Shown: positions 46,300 to 54,957, counted from the first letter of the stretch. The stretch: 64,000 nt of DNA from Flagellimonas hadalis (GCF_007785775.2 NZ_VNIK02000002.1:1-64000); one strand, 5' to 3'. Translations and numbers: made by a program. The notes: generated by a model from the sequence alone, not told the origin.

Positions 46300-48638
46300 C
46301 TAATGGATTGAAAGCTAACGGTCAGTAAAGCTATGCCCAAGGCAATCGTTCCCGCAAGCAGGAACACCCACCATTGTATATCGATTCGATAGGCAAAACC
46401 TTCGAGCCAATTTTCCATGGAAAAATAGGCAAGCGGGAATCCTATGAGCAAGGCGATAAGGACCAACTTGGCAAAATCCATGGAAAGCATTTGACTGATC
46501 TTGCCCACCGATGCTCCCAACACTTTTCTGATACCGATTTCCTTTCTGCGCTGTTCGGCCGTATAGGCTGCAAGGCCAAAAAGGCCCAAGGCCGCCACAA
46601 AAATGGCCAACAGACAGAATACAATGCTGATCTGTCCCGCCCGCTTTTCACGAGCATACATCCTTGCAATATTTTGATCCAAAAAGGAGTAGTTGAAATC
46701 CAGATTGGGAACAATTCTGGTGAATGTACTTTTAAGGCCGGCAACCGTATGGCCCAAATTCCCAGATTTGAAACGCACCAGCATGAACGATTTACCTTCA
46801 CTTTGACTGTTATGGAATGCATAGGCCCCAATGGGCTGGTGCAACGATTCGTAGTTGAAATCATCCACCACCCCAACAATGGTATTGGGAACCCCGATAT
46901 ACACTTCCTTTCCGATGGCCTCTTCTGGGGAGAATCCCAAATAATCGATGGCCTTTTTGTTCAACACCACTTCCACCAACGTATCTTTTTCATTTTTGAA
47001 CTTGGGCAGGCTACTGCCAGCCAAAAGATGTAGCTTAAGGGCATCCACAATACTTGCATCGGTTACATTGGTCTGAATGTTCAGACCCTGTTCATCCGTG
47101 CCTTTTCTCTTAAGTGTCCGTCCGCTCACATCCATACCGGGATATCCTTGGACCATGGATACGGCGGTTACCTCCGAGAGGTTTTTAAACTCCTGTACCA
47201 AGGCATCCTTGTTTTCTTCCCCACGCAATCCACCTATGGAAACGGCCATGACGTTGTCCGCCGCAAAACCAAGGTTCTTGTTTTGGATGTATTGGGTTTG
47301 CTGGTAGATGACCATCACCCCAACGATCAATGCGGTCGAAGCGGCAAACTGCATCACTACCAAACCTTTACGGATGACCACATTCCCTTTTCCCCTTTTT
47401 AAGGAAGGAGATAGGATTTCCTTCGGCATAAAACGGGACAGATACATGGAAGGGTACAATCCAGAAAACAAAGTCGTTACAAGCCAAACCCCCAACGCGG
47501 CCAACACAAAGGATGGGTTGAGCAATAGATCTAGGGTCAAGTGTTGATTTGTCAAGGCATTAAAGCTGGGCAACAACAACAGGGTCAGTGCAACTCCCAA
47601 GACAATGGAAATAGCGGTGATCAACCCGGTTTCCACATAGAACCTACCCACTAAAGATTCCGAAGAGGCTCCCAAGGTTTTACTGATGCCCACTTCCTTG
47701 GAACGCTTTTGGGAACGTGCCGTGGTAAGGTTCATGTAATTGACACACGCAATCAGAAGGATCAAAATGGCCAAATAGGTCAGGTTGCGTACTTCGTTGA
47801 TGTCCCCAATGCGGGAGGTATAGGAATTTCCGTAAGAGGCGGAATACAGGTGTACCTTGCCCAATGGTTGTAAACCGAAGGAGTACCATTGGTTTTCTTT
47901 GGCGAGGTTTGCATCCAGCATTTGATCTATCTGTGTTTGGGTGGCATCTATAGAAACGTTTTCCTTTAATAAGCAATAGGTCTCAAAACTGGCATTACTC
48001 CAAGATTTTCGATCGTAAAACCAGTATCCGTTGCTCGAGGCCATGATTTCTGCGTCAAGTGTGCTGTTTTCAGGGAAATCCTTGTATACCCCGGTCACCT
48101 CAAGTTCACGTTCGTTATCCACCATAATGGTTTGGCCGACCGGATTTTCCTGGTTGAAATAGGTCTGCGCAGCCGTTTCGGAAAGAATGACCGTTCCGGG
48201 CCTGTCCAAAGCTGTGGCCGCATCTCCCTTTACCAGTTCAACATCGAAAATGGTCAACAACTCCTTGTCCACCCAATAAAAGAGGTCCTCGGTGAAGTTT
48301 TGGTTGTTTATACGCAAGGATGCGGGTCTGCCAAAATTATGTTTTAACAACCTTGTCGCACTTTCCACATTGGTCACTTCTTCCTTCATGGCCAAAGCGG
48401 TTACCGGAGGCACAGTGGCCCAAATTTCAAAGCCGAAGTCACCATCGGTTTTCAAGAGAACCCGTTGGATCCGGTCTTTTTTGGGAAACATGGAGTCGAA
48501 ACTCCTCTCATGGGAAATAAACAGAAAAAGGAGCATGACGATGGTCAGCCCCATGGAAAGCCCAATGATGTTGATTCCTGAAAACAATTTGTTCGATTTC
48601 AGGTTTCTCCAGGCGACTTTTAGATTGTTTTTGAACAT
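46257..48638 (-). CDS. FtsX/MacB-like ABC permease P1 of the array
   Basis: A 793-residue permease, first in the transcript after the canonical ATPase. The first coupling motif is unusual, KEVGISKTLGASSES (about 316, Ser in place of Arg). The second is canonical, KEIGIRKVLGASVGK (about 699). The periplasmic strand NTIVGVVDDFNYESL has Asp-Asn where siblings have Lys-Asp and His. The C-terminus is NPVKSLRTE. Its closeness to the ATPase (38 bp) suggests it is the core partner of that ATPase. Confidence 0.94.
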   Translation of the reverse strand: MFKNNLKVAWRNLKSNKLFSGINIIGLSMGLTIVMLLFLFISHERSFDSMFPKKDRIQRVLLKTDGDFGFEIWATVPPVTALAMKEEVTNVESATRLLKHNFGRPASLRINNQNFTEDLFYWVDKELLTIFDVELVKGDAATALDRPGTVILSETAAQTYFNQENPVGQTIMVDNERELEVTGVYKDFPENSTLDAEIMASSNGYWFYDRKSWSNASFETYCLLKENVSIDATQTQIDQMLDANLAKENQWYSFGLQPLGKVHLYSASYGNSYTSRIGDINEVRNLTYLAILILLIACVNYMNLTTARSQKRSKEVGISKTLGASSESLVGRFYVETGLITAISIVLGVALTLLLLPSFNALTNQHLTLDLLLNPSFVLAALGVWLVTTLFSGLYPSMYLSRFMPKEILSPSLKRGKGNVVIRKGLVVMQFAASTALIVGVMVIYQQTQYIQNKNLGFAADNVMAVSIGGLRGEENKDALVQEFKNLSEVTAVSMVQGYPGMDVSGRTLKRKGTDEQGLNIQTNVTDASIVDALKLHLLAGSSLPKFKNEKDTLVEVVLNKKAIDYLGFSPEEAIGKEVYIGVPNTIVGVVDDFNYESLHQPIGAYAFHNSQSEGKSFMLVRFKSGNLGHTVAGLKSTFTRIVPNLDFNYSFLDQNIARMYAREKRAGQISIVFCLLAIFVAALGLFGLAAYTAEQRRKEIGIRKVLGASVGKISQMLSMDFAKLVLIALLIGFPLAYFSMENWLEGFAYRIDIQWWVFLLAGTIALGIALLTVSFQSIRAALTNPVKSLRTE

Positions 48639-48676
48639 AATGGGTTTTTGATTTTTTTTGATTGATGAATAAACCC

Positions 48677-49372
48677 CTAGACCATGGCTCCCATAGGCTT
48701 GTTCTGGCTTTCGGTCACAATTTGTCCGTCGAACAGGTTGATGACCCTGTGCGCATAGTGTGAATCGCGGTCGGAGTGCGTTACCATCACAATGGTGGTG
48801 CCCTCTTGATTGAGCTCTGTCAACAGGTTCATTACTTCGATCCCGTTTTTGGAATCCAGGTTACCCGTGGGCTCATCCGCCAGAATCAGTTTTGGATTGG
48901 TGACCACGGCGCGGGCAATGGCGACCCTTTGTTGCTGCCCTCCCGAAAGTTGCTGTGGGAAGTGCTTCTCTCTATGGGCAATTTTCATGCGTTCCAGAAC
49001 TTTCTGTACTTTTTCCTTTCTTTCCGATTTGCTCATTTTAAGGTAGATCAACGGAAGCTCCACGTTTTCAAAAACGGTGAGTTCGTCAATAAGGTTGAAG
49101 CTCTGGAACACAAATCCCAGGTTTCCCTTTCGCAATTGGGTCCGTTGGCTCTCCTTCAGCCCGCCCACTTCGTGGCCCGCAAACTTGTAGCTGCCATCCG
49201 TGGGGTTGTCCAACATGCCTATGATGTTCAGCAAAGTGGACTTCCCGCACCCGGAAGGGCCCATAATGGCCACAAATTCCCCTTCGGCCACTTTTAGGTT
49301 GACCCCGTTCAGGGCCAAGGTTTCCACTTCTTCTGTCCGGAAACTCTTTTTAAGGTTCTGTATCTGTATCAT
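48677..49372 (-). CDS. ABC transporter ATPase, MacB/LolD type, first ATPase of the operon
   Basis: A 231-residue cytoplasmic ATPase with every motif canonical: [10 protein letters not shown] (Walker A, about 38-47), VFQSFNLI (Q-loop), [14 protein letters not shown] (signature), [13 protein letters not shown] (Walker B and D-loop) and [11 protein letters not shown] (H-loop). It powers type VII ABC systems such as MacB and LolCDE, which do mechanical work on periplasmic proteins rather than moving solute through the permease. It lies between the adaptor and permease P1. Confidence 0.95.
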   Translation of the reverse strand: MIQIQNLKKSFRTEEVETLALNGVNLKVAEGEFVAIMGPSGCGKSTLLNIIGMLDNPTDGSYKFAGHEVGGLKESQRTQLRKGNLGFVFQSFNLIDELTVFENVELPLIYLKMSKSERKEKVQKVLERMKIAHREKHFPQQLSGGQQQRVAIARAVVTNPKLILADEPTGNLDSKNGIEVMNLLTELNQEGTTIVMVTHSDRDSHYAHRVINLFDGQIVTESQNKPMGAMV

Positions 49373-49429
49373 TTTTAAATGGTTGTTTTTTAAAGACTGA
49401 TAAAATTTGATCGGTGTTACACTTTGCGT

Positions 49430-50680
49430 TTATTTTAGAACAATCCGTTCCGCATCGCCAAAACTGTCATAGTTGCTGGTAATGACCTGCTCCCCGGGTT
49501 GAAGTCCTTCCAGGACCTCATAATATCTCGAATTTTGTTTGCCCAACCGAACGTTCCGCCTGATGGCTTCCTCTCCATTGGGGGACACCACAAACACCCA
49601 TTGCCCGCCAGTGCTCTGGAAAAATCCGCCCTTGGGCAGTAACAGCGCATCGTTGGACTCGCCCAATTGCAATCGGATGTTATAACTCTGTCCGGCACGG
49701 ATGGTCTCCGGTTTTTCACCTGTAAAAACGAGGTCCACCCGGAATCTCCCATTTCGTACCTCGGGATACACCTTGCGCAGGCGAAGGCCATATTCGTTCC
49801 CGTTGCGTTCCAATGTTGCCGAAAGGTCCCGCTTCACCCGGTCGATGTAATGCTCGTCGATGTCGGCCTCGATCTTAAAGTCGGTGAGTACATTGATCTG
49901 TCCTATCCGTTGTCCTTGCGCTATGTTTTGCCCGATCTCCGCGTCCAGAAAGCCCAATTGACCATCTGCGGGGGCACGCACGTTGAGGTGGTCCAACCGC
50001 TCATAGACCATGGAAAGGGTCTGGTGCATCCGCGCCAGATCGGCATCCAAGCCTTTTAGGGAAGTCTCACGCAGCTGGTCGTCCTGCTCTGTTTGCAACT
50101 TTACGATCTCGAACTGTTTTTGGGCCAGCTCATAATCCGCCTTGGAGAGGAGGTAAGTTTCCTTGGAGATCAACTCATCTTCAAAAAGGGCCTTGTTCTG
50201 TTCATAATTACGCTTGAGACGCTCAAGGTCATATTCCGCATTGGCCAAAGATTTTTTCCCCTCGACCTGTCTGGAATCGAAGGTTAGTTTGGTGGAACGG
50301 AGGTCGTTCTGCTTTAGTGCCAGATTACTTTCGCTCGCCAAGATCTGCTCATACAGGTTCATGTTCTCCAATTTGAGGATGATATCCCCTTTTTTTACCA
50401 TGGACCCTTCCTCGATCAATTTTTCAGAAACACGACCGCCTTCGTAGGCATCCATATAGATGGTGGCAATGGGCGCCACGTTTCCGTTGATGGTAATGTA
50501 ATCATCGAACTTGCCCGCGGTCACGGCGGAGATGGAAAGGCGTTCCTTTTCGGTCCTGAAGGTGGACATGGTAGTGGCAAAGAGCAATTTCCAGCCCACG
50601 AACAATAGGAGCAAGCCCAAGGCAATGTATCCGTAATGTTTTGGTTTGAGTCCTTTCTTTTTTTCTAATTGTATATCCAT
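49430..50680 (-). CDS. MacA/HlyD-type periplasmic adaptor
   Basis: A 416-residue membrane-fusion protein linking the inner-membrane permease to a TolC channel. One N-terminal anchor helix (about 18-36) is followed by a barrel-sandwich half (MDAYEGGRVSEKLIEEGSMVKKGD, read as two pieces, about 74-100) and an alpha-helical hairpin (about 110-235, KNDLRSTKLTF to RMHQTLSMVYERLDH). The second lipoyl half is VRAPADGQLGFLDAEIGQ, and a beta-barrel and membrane-proximal domain end in GEQVITSNYDSFGDAERIVLK. It lies 8 bp after the TolC gene. Confidence 0.93.
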   Translation of the reverse strand: MDIQLEKKKGLKPKHYGYIALGLLLLFVGWKLLFATTMSTFRTEKERLSISAVTAGKFDDYITINGNVAPIATIYMDAYEGGRVSEKLIEEGSMVKKGDIILKLENMNLYEQILASESNLALKQNDLRSTKLTFDSRQVEGKKSLANAEYDLERLKRNYEQNKALFEDELISKETYLLSKADYELAQKQFEIVKLQTEQDDQLRETSLKGLDADLARMHQTLSMVYERLDHLNVRAPADGQLGFLDAEIGQNIAQGQRIGQINVLTDFKIEADIDEHYIDRVKRDLSATLERNGNEYGLRLRKVYPEVRNGRFRVDLVFTGEKPETIRAGQSYNIRLQLGESNDALLLPKGGFFQSTGGQWVFVVSPNGEEAIRRNVRLGKQNSRYYEVLEGLQPGEQVITSNYDSFGDAERIVLK

Positions 50681-50688
50681 GGTTCGTT

Positions 50689-52029
50689 TTAGTTGATATT
50701 AAAAATGGGCAGTCCGCTATAGAAGTCTATGGTACTTTGGTTGACTTTCAATTTCAGCCCCACCTGTAGGTTTTCATTTTGTGCAACGGCAAAAAGGTTT
50801 TTGGCCTGAAAGAGGTCCAAGGCATTGATCAGCCCCTTCTCGTACCTTTTTTGTGCAATGTCAAAGGCCAGTTGCTGAGCCTTCACCTTTTGGTTGCTCT
50901 GTTCATATTCGACAGTGAACGAAAGGTTGTCCTGAACTAGCTGTTGCAACAGCCGAAACAGTTCCTGCTCTTGTATCTCAAGGTTGTTCTTTTCTTGCAG
51001 ATAGGCAATTTTTTGCTGCTTTACCCTGGAGTGGGCAGACCATCCGTTGCTGATGGGAATGTTCAACTGGGCGCCCATGTACTTTGAGGCATTGTCGTTG
51101 AACTGGGTCTTGAAGGGAATGATGTTGCCGTTCTCGTCCACATTGGTCTCAAAATAGCTGGTTCCATAGCCAGCGGTCAACGACAGGGAGGGGTACAACG
51201 TTCCCCGGGTAGCCTGCAACTGCTTCTTGGCTGCGCTTACCCGGTATTCCTGCGATTTTACAAGCGGCACAAAGCTTCTGGCCGTTTGGTAAAGCGTGTC
51301 AAGGGAAATACTGTCCTGGGTCTCTTCGGCAGTGGGGTCCAATGTTTCTTGGAGCACGATGTCGTTTTGATCGATAAGGTTCATCTCCTGCAATAAGACC
51401 AGTTTGGCATTGGCCAATTGGTTCCTGTTCTGGGTCACCAGCAGTTTATCGGCCAATAGAGCGGACTCCGCTTCGTATAGGTCGGCTCCGGCCATCATTC
51501 CCAGATCCACCTGTTTTTTGACAAGGTCGTAGTTGGCCTGCGAAATTTCCAACTGCTCCAGACTGTTGGCCACAAGGCCCTCGTTGAACTTGATATCATA
51601 AAAGGCGTTCATTACCCTAAAGGCCAAAAGGAACTTTTGTTGGAGCACATCCTCTTGGGTGGCCTTGTAGATAAACTTGGACGCCCTGATGGTGTTCATT
51701 TTTTGAAAGCCCTGGAACAGATCCAGACTGGCCCCCAATGAATAGTTGTTGCTAAAAAACTCCGTGTTCACATAATCGTTGGTGTTCGGATCCGCAGACC
51801 TACCGTAATTGATGGTATAGTTGGTGGATCCGCTTACCGATGGAAGCAGGTCCCTAATGGATTGACGATAGCTTTCTTTGCTCGAATCTTTGTCATAATT
51901 GGTGTTCTTCACCTGGAGATTGTGCTCAATGGCATAGGCCACGCATTCATCCAAGTTCCAGGTTTCTTGTGAAAACCCGACCAAGGAGGCCAAGAAGAAC
52001 AGACTGACAATGTATGTTTTAAGGTTCAT
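50689..52029 (-). CDS. TolC-family outer-membrane channel protein
   Basis: A 446-residue outer-membrane efflux protein, first gene of the 26-kb operon. A signal peptide (MNLKTYIVSLFFLASLVGFSQ) precedes two repeats of the OEP type with long coiled-coil helices. Both begin with the tyrosine- and asparagine-rich strands usual in Bacteroidota TolC (SGSTNYTINYGRS, SLTAGYGTSYF). The frame is open to 52071, but the signal peptide fixes the start at ATG 52029. The protein should join the adaptor encoded next. Confidence 0.93.
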   Translation of the reverse strand: MNLKTYIVSLFFLASLVGFSQETWNLDECVAYAIEHNLQVKNTNYDKDSSKESYRQSIRDLLPSVSGSTNYTINYGRSADPNTNDYVNTEFFSNNYSLGASLDLFQGFQKMNTIRASKFIYKATQEDVLQQKFLLAFRVMNAFYDIKFNEGLVANSLEQLEISQANYDLVKKQVDLGMMAGADLYEAESALLADKLLVTQNRNQLANAKLVLLQEMNLIDQNDIVLQETLDPTAEETQDSISLDTLYQTARSFVPLVKSQEYRVSAAKKQLQATRGTLYPSLSLTAGYGTSYFETNVDENGNIIPFKTQFNDNASKYMGAQLNIPISNGWSAHSRVKQQKIAYLQEKNNLEIQEQELFRLLQQLVQDNLSFTVEYEQSNQKVKAQQLAFDIAQKRYEKGLINALDLFQAKNLFAVAQNENLQVGLKLKVNQSTIDFYSGLPIFNIN

Positions 52030-52055
52030 AGTTTTATCCTGTGCCAAAAATAGAG

Positions 52056-52071
52056 ACCATTCTTGTGCCAA
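52056..52071 (-). promoter_or_regulatory. Possible sigma-54 promoter of the tolC-permease operon
   Basis: On the minus strand TTGGCACAAGAATGGT matches the -24 element (TTGGCAC) perfectly and only partly the -12 element (TGGT where TTGC is expected). Spacing is correct and the site lies about 27 bp before the tolC ATG. A second TTTGGCAC lies nearer the gene without a -12 box. The divergent sigma-54 activator makes such a promoter likely, but the -12 mismatch keeps this tentative. Confidence 0.4.
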
Positions 52072-52112
52072 ATATGTATTAAACTGAAAATCAATTAAAT
52101 ATGGCTATTTAA

Positions 52113-52124
52113 AAATACGTATTT
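52113..52124. promoter_or_regulatory. Palindrome in the divergent control region
   Basis: AAATACGTATTT is a perfect 12-bp palindrome about 45 bp upstream of the -24 site, within reach of a looping activator. It is very AT-rich, so chance is possible. Confidence 0.3.
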
Positions 52125-52131
52125 AAAATTT

Positions 52132-52174
52132 GGTGTAAAAAAATTGTACAAAAAACGTCCAAATATTTTACACC
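52132..52174. promoter_or_regulatory. Inverted repeat, candidate activator binding site
   Basis: GGTGTAAAA (52132-52140) and TTTTACACC (52166-52174) are perfect inverted 9-mers 25 bp apart. They lie 60-120 bp upstream of the putative tolC sigma-54 promoter and just before the regulator gene, where NtrC-type enhancer sites are often found. A related GGTGTTACAC lies at 49413-49422 before the ATPase gene. Confidence 0.4.
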
Positions 52175-52200
52175 CCATCGGAGTGTATGGTTCCAATTTG

Positions 52201-52208
52201 TAGCTTTG
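52201..52208 (+). promoter_or_regulatory. -7 element of the response regulator gene
   Basis: TAGCTTTG fits the Bacteroidota -7 consensus TAnnTTTG and lies 20 bp before the ATG at 52229. No -33 TTG is found at the usual distance. If used, it rules out the upstream ATG at 52187. Confidence 0.45.
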
Positions 52209-52228
52209 GATGCTATAAAAGAATCCAA

Positions 52229-53593
52229 ATGGTTGACGCCAAGATCTTGGTCATAGACGATAATAGGAGCGTGTTGAGCGCTTTGGAGATTTTGTTACAG
52301 TTTGAGTACAAAAGCGTCCAGACCCTTTTCAACCCGAACCAGATTTCCTCGTTCCCGAACATGGAAGAAATCGATATTGTGCTGCTGGACATGAATTTTT
52401 CGGCTGGGGTGAACACGGGCAACGAAGGGTTGTTCTGGCTCAACGAGATCAAAAAGAAATCCCCGAACACCTCCGTCATCATGATGACCGCCTATGGAGC
52501 GGTGGACCTGGCGGTGACCGCCATAAAGCAAGGGGCCTCTGACTTTGTACTAAAACCCTGGAACAACGAAAGGTTGATGACCACGGTGAGGTCGGCCTAC
52601 GAACTCAGGAAGTCGAAGCAGGAAATCCATAACCTCAAAAAGAAGGAGAGCAGTTTGAAACAGGTCATCAATGAGGGGAAGAATTTGATCATAGGCCAAT
52701 CCAAGGCCCTTGGCTCCGTGTTGGATCTTGCGGCCAAAGTGGCCAAAACGGACGTCAACGTATTGATCACAGGGGAAAACGGTACAGGAAAAGAGCTCAT
52801 CGCCCGTGAACTGCACCGTTTGTCTGCCAGAAAAGATGAGGTCTTCATTGGGGTGGATATGGGCTCCATTGCGGAAAACCTTTTTGAAAGCGAGCTTTTC
52901 GGGCATACCAAGGGATCGTTCACCGATGCCAAGGAAGACCGTGCGGGCAAGTTTGAGGCGGCGCACCAGGGCACTCTTTTTCTGGACGAGATAGGCAACC
53001 TTTCCTTGCAGATGCAGGCAAAACTCCTGTCGTCCATCCAGAACCGATCGGTGGTCAGGGTAGGCTCCAACAAGCCTGTCAATGTGGACATCAGATTAAT
53101 CTGCGCCACAAACTGCAACTTGGAACAAATGGTGGTGGACGGACTTTTCAGGGAAGATTTGCTTTACAGGATCAACACCATCCACATAGAGGTGCCTCCC
53201 TTAAGGGAGCGGGGCGAGGATATTTTGGTACTGGCCGAATTTTTCCTCAAAAAATTTGCGCACAAATACGATAAACCTGGGTTGAAGATGAACAACCTGG
53301 CCCAGGAAAAGTTGATGGAATACCTCTGGCCGGGCAATGTGCGCGAACTGCAGCACACCATGGAACGGGCCGTGATCTTGTCCGATGGCAACGTGCTCAA
53401 ACCCACGGATTTTTTGTTGCATGCCAAACCCACACAGTCTTTTGACGGGCAACCATTGACCTTGAACGAGATGGAGCAGCAGATGATCTCCAGGGCATTG
53501 GACCAGAACGAAGGGAACTATAGCGCCGCTGCAGAGCAATTGGGCATTTCGCGACAGACCCTCTACAACAAGTTGAAGAAAAAGAACCCCTAA
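52229..53593 (+). CDS. NtrC-family sigma-54-dependent response regulator
   Basis: A 454-residue transcription activator. The receiver begins VDAKILVIDDNRS with phospho-acceptor Asp54 in VLLDMNFSAG. The AAA+ domain has Walker A GENGTGKE (about 180-187), GTLFLDEIG (Walker B) and the sigma-54 contact loop as GSFTDA (about 229-234), a variant of GAFTGA. A Fis-type HTH closes the protein (NYSAAAEQLGISRQTLYNKL, about 430-450). ATG 52229 is used because the receiver starts there and the -7 box lies between it and the longer start at 52187. The stop overlaps the kinase start (TAATG). It is probably the direct regulator of the divergent operon. Confidence 0.94.
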   Translation: MVDAKILVIDDNRSVLSALEILLQFEYKSVQTLFNPNQISSFPNMEEIDIVLLDMNFSAGVNTGNEGLFWLNEIKKKSPNTSVIMMTAYGAVDLAVTAIKQGASDFVLKPWNNERLMTTVRSAYELRKSKQEIHNLKKKESSLKQVINEGKNLIIGQSKALGSVLDLAAKVAKTDVNVLITGENGTGKELIARELHRLSARKDEVFIGVDMGSIAENLFESELFGHTKGSFTDAKEDRAGKFEAAHQGTLFLDEIGNLSLQMQAKLLSSIQNRSVVRVGSNKPVNVDIRLICATNCNLEQMVVDGLFREDLLYRINTIHIEVPPLRERGEDILVLAEFFLKKFAHKYDKPGLKMNNLAQEKLMEYLWPGNVRELQHTMERAVILSDGNVLKPTDFLLHAKPTQSFDGQPLTLNEMEQQMISRALDQNEGNYSAAAEQLGISRQTLYNKLKKKNP

Positions 53594-54945
53594 TGGCCAG
53601 CCGCAACTTTTATTTTCAGCTTATCATCAGGGTAATCCTGATTGCGCTTACGGCACTGGGATTGGCTTTTTCAGTGGCATGGCAGAAGTATCTTGCGCTA
53701 TCTTTTTGTACCATCCTTTTTGGGGCACAGGTCTATGCGTTGATTTCATTTATCAACAGCACCAACAGAAAGATTGCTTATTTTTTTGACGCCATCCGAA
53801 ACGAGGATTTTACGCTCCGTTTTCCGGAAAGGGTGGCCATAAAGTCCTTCAAAGAGCTCAACCAAAGCCTGAACCGGGTGAACGGACTTATCCAAGAAGT
53901 GCACCTTCAGCTTCAGATCAGGGAACAATACTATCAAGAGATCTTGAAGCAGGCCAGCATAGGGATCATGACCTACAATGAAAAGGGGCATATCCTTTTC
54001 TCCAACCCCACACTGGAAAAACTTTTGGACCATTCTCCATTGAACCACATCAAACAATTGATGCAGGTGGATGAAAAACTGTACCACGTTTTCAAGGACT
54101 TCCAGCCTTTTGAACGGAAACTGTTCCAACTTTCCAATGAACGTGAACAGACCCAACTGTCATTAAAATCGACACCTTTGACACTGGACGGAAAGTCGCT
54201 GCTGTTGGTGGTGGTACAGGACATCCACAAGGAACTGGACGAAAAGGAAACGGAATCCTGGGTGCGGTTGATCCGGGTGCTTACCCACGAGATCATGAAC
54301 ACCATCACGCCCATTGCTTCCATTTCGGATTCCATCATCAGGTATTACCGGAACCATGGCAGGATAACCCCATTGGAAGAATTGGAGGAAAGCCAGATCA
54401 AGAACACCCTCAAAGGATTGGAGGTGATCAAGGAACAAGGGGGCAACCTTATGGATTTTGTGCAATCGTACCGAAGCCTGCTGCATGTGCCGGAACCCAA
54501 CAAGACCATTGTGAGGGGCAAGGAGCTTTTGGACAAGATAGATGTGCTCATGTCCGCCAGGCTGCACGATTCCGAAGTGGATTTTCAAGTGGGCTGCCAT
54601 CCGGAGGATTTGGAGTTCTTCATTGACGAAAAGCAGATTGCCCAAGTGCTGATCAACCTCGCCAAGAACGCCCTCCAATCCGTGGAAAACATTGAAAAGG
54701 GAAAGGTGCGCATCGTAGCAGGACAGGATGGGAACGGCACCAAATATATTGAGGTACAGGACAATGGCCCGGGCATTCCACCAGAGGTGATGGATGAGAT
54801 CTTCGTGCCTTTCTTTACCACCAAAAGTGAGGGAACCGGTATTGGGTTGAGCCTTTCCAAAAGAGTGGTGCAATTGCACGGAGGGGGCATCCAAGTCAGG
54901 TCCTTACCAAATCAAGAAACTATTTTTAGATTGACATTTGTATAA
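53593..54945 (+). CDS. Sensor histidine kinase, NtrY-like
   Basis: A 450-residue membrane kinase, cognate to the preceding regulator. Two closely spaced N-terminal helices (about 8-26 and 31-53) leave almost no periplasmic loop, so sensing is probably within the membrane or cytoplasm. A HAMP-like segment and a PAS-like domain (about 110-200) follow, then HisKA with His232 in LTHEIMNTITPIAS and HATPase_c with NLAKNAL, DNGPGIP and GTGIGLSLS. The 5' end overlaps the regulator gene by one base. Confidence 0.93.
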   Translation: MASRNFYFQLIIRVILIALTALGLAFSVAWQKYLALSFCTILFGAQVYALISFINSTNRKIAYFFDAIRNEDFTLRFPERVAIKSFKELNQSLNRVNGLIQEVHLQLQIREQYYQEILKQASIGIMTYNEKGHILFSNPTLEKLLDHSPLNHIKQLMQVDEKLYHVFKDFQPFERKLFQLSNEREQTQLSLKSTPLTLDGKSLLLVVVQDIHKELDEKETESWVRLIRVLTHEIMNTITPIASISDSIIRYYRNHGRITPLEELEESQIKNTLKGLEVIKEQGGNLMDFVQSYRSLLHVPEPNKTIVRGKELLDKIDVLMSARLHDSEVDFQVGCHPEDLEFFIDEKQIAQVLINLAKNALQSVENIEKGKVRIVAGQDGNGTKYIEVQDNGPGIPPEVMDEIFVPFFTTKSEGTGIGLSLSKRVVQLHGGGIQVRSLPNQETIFRLTFV

Positions 54946-54957
54946 TGATATTTGCAG

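Noticed and set aside
26689..48638. Array read as a CRISPR-like or satellite repeat
   Set aside because: Periodicity is about 2.4 kb and comes from paralogous genes; only borders are near-identical at the DNA level.
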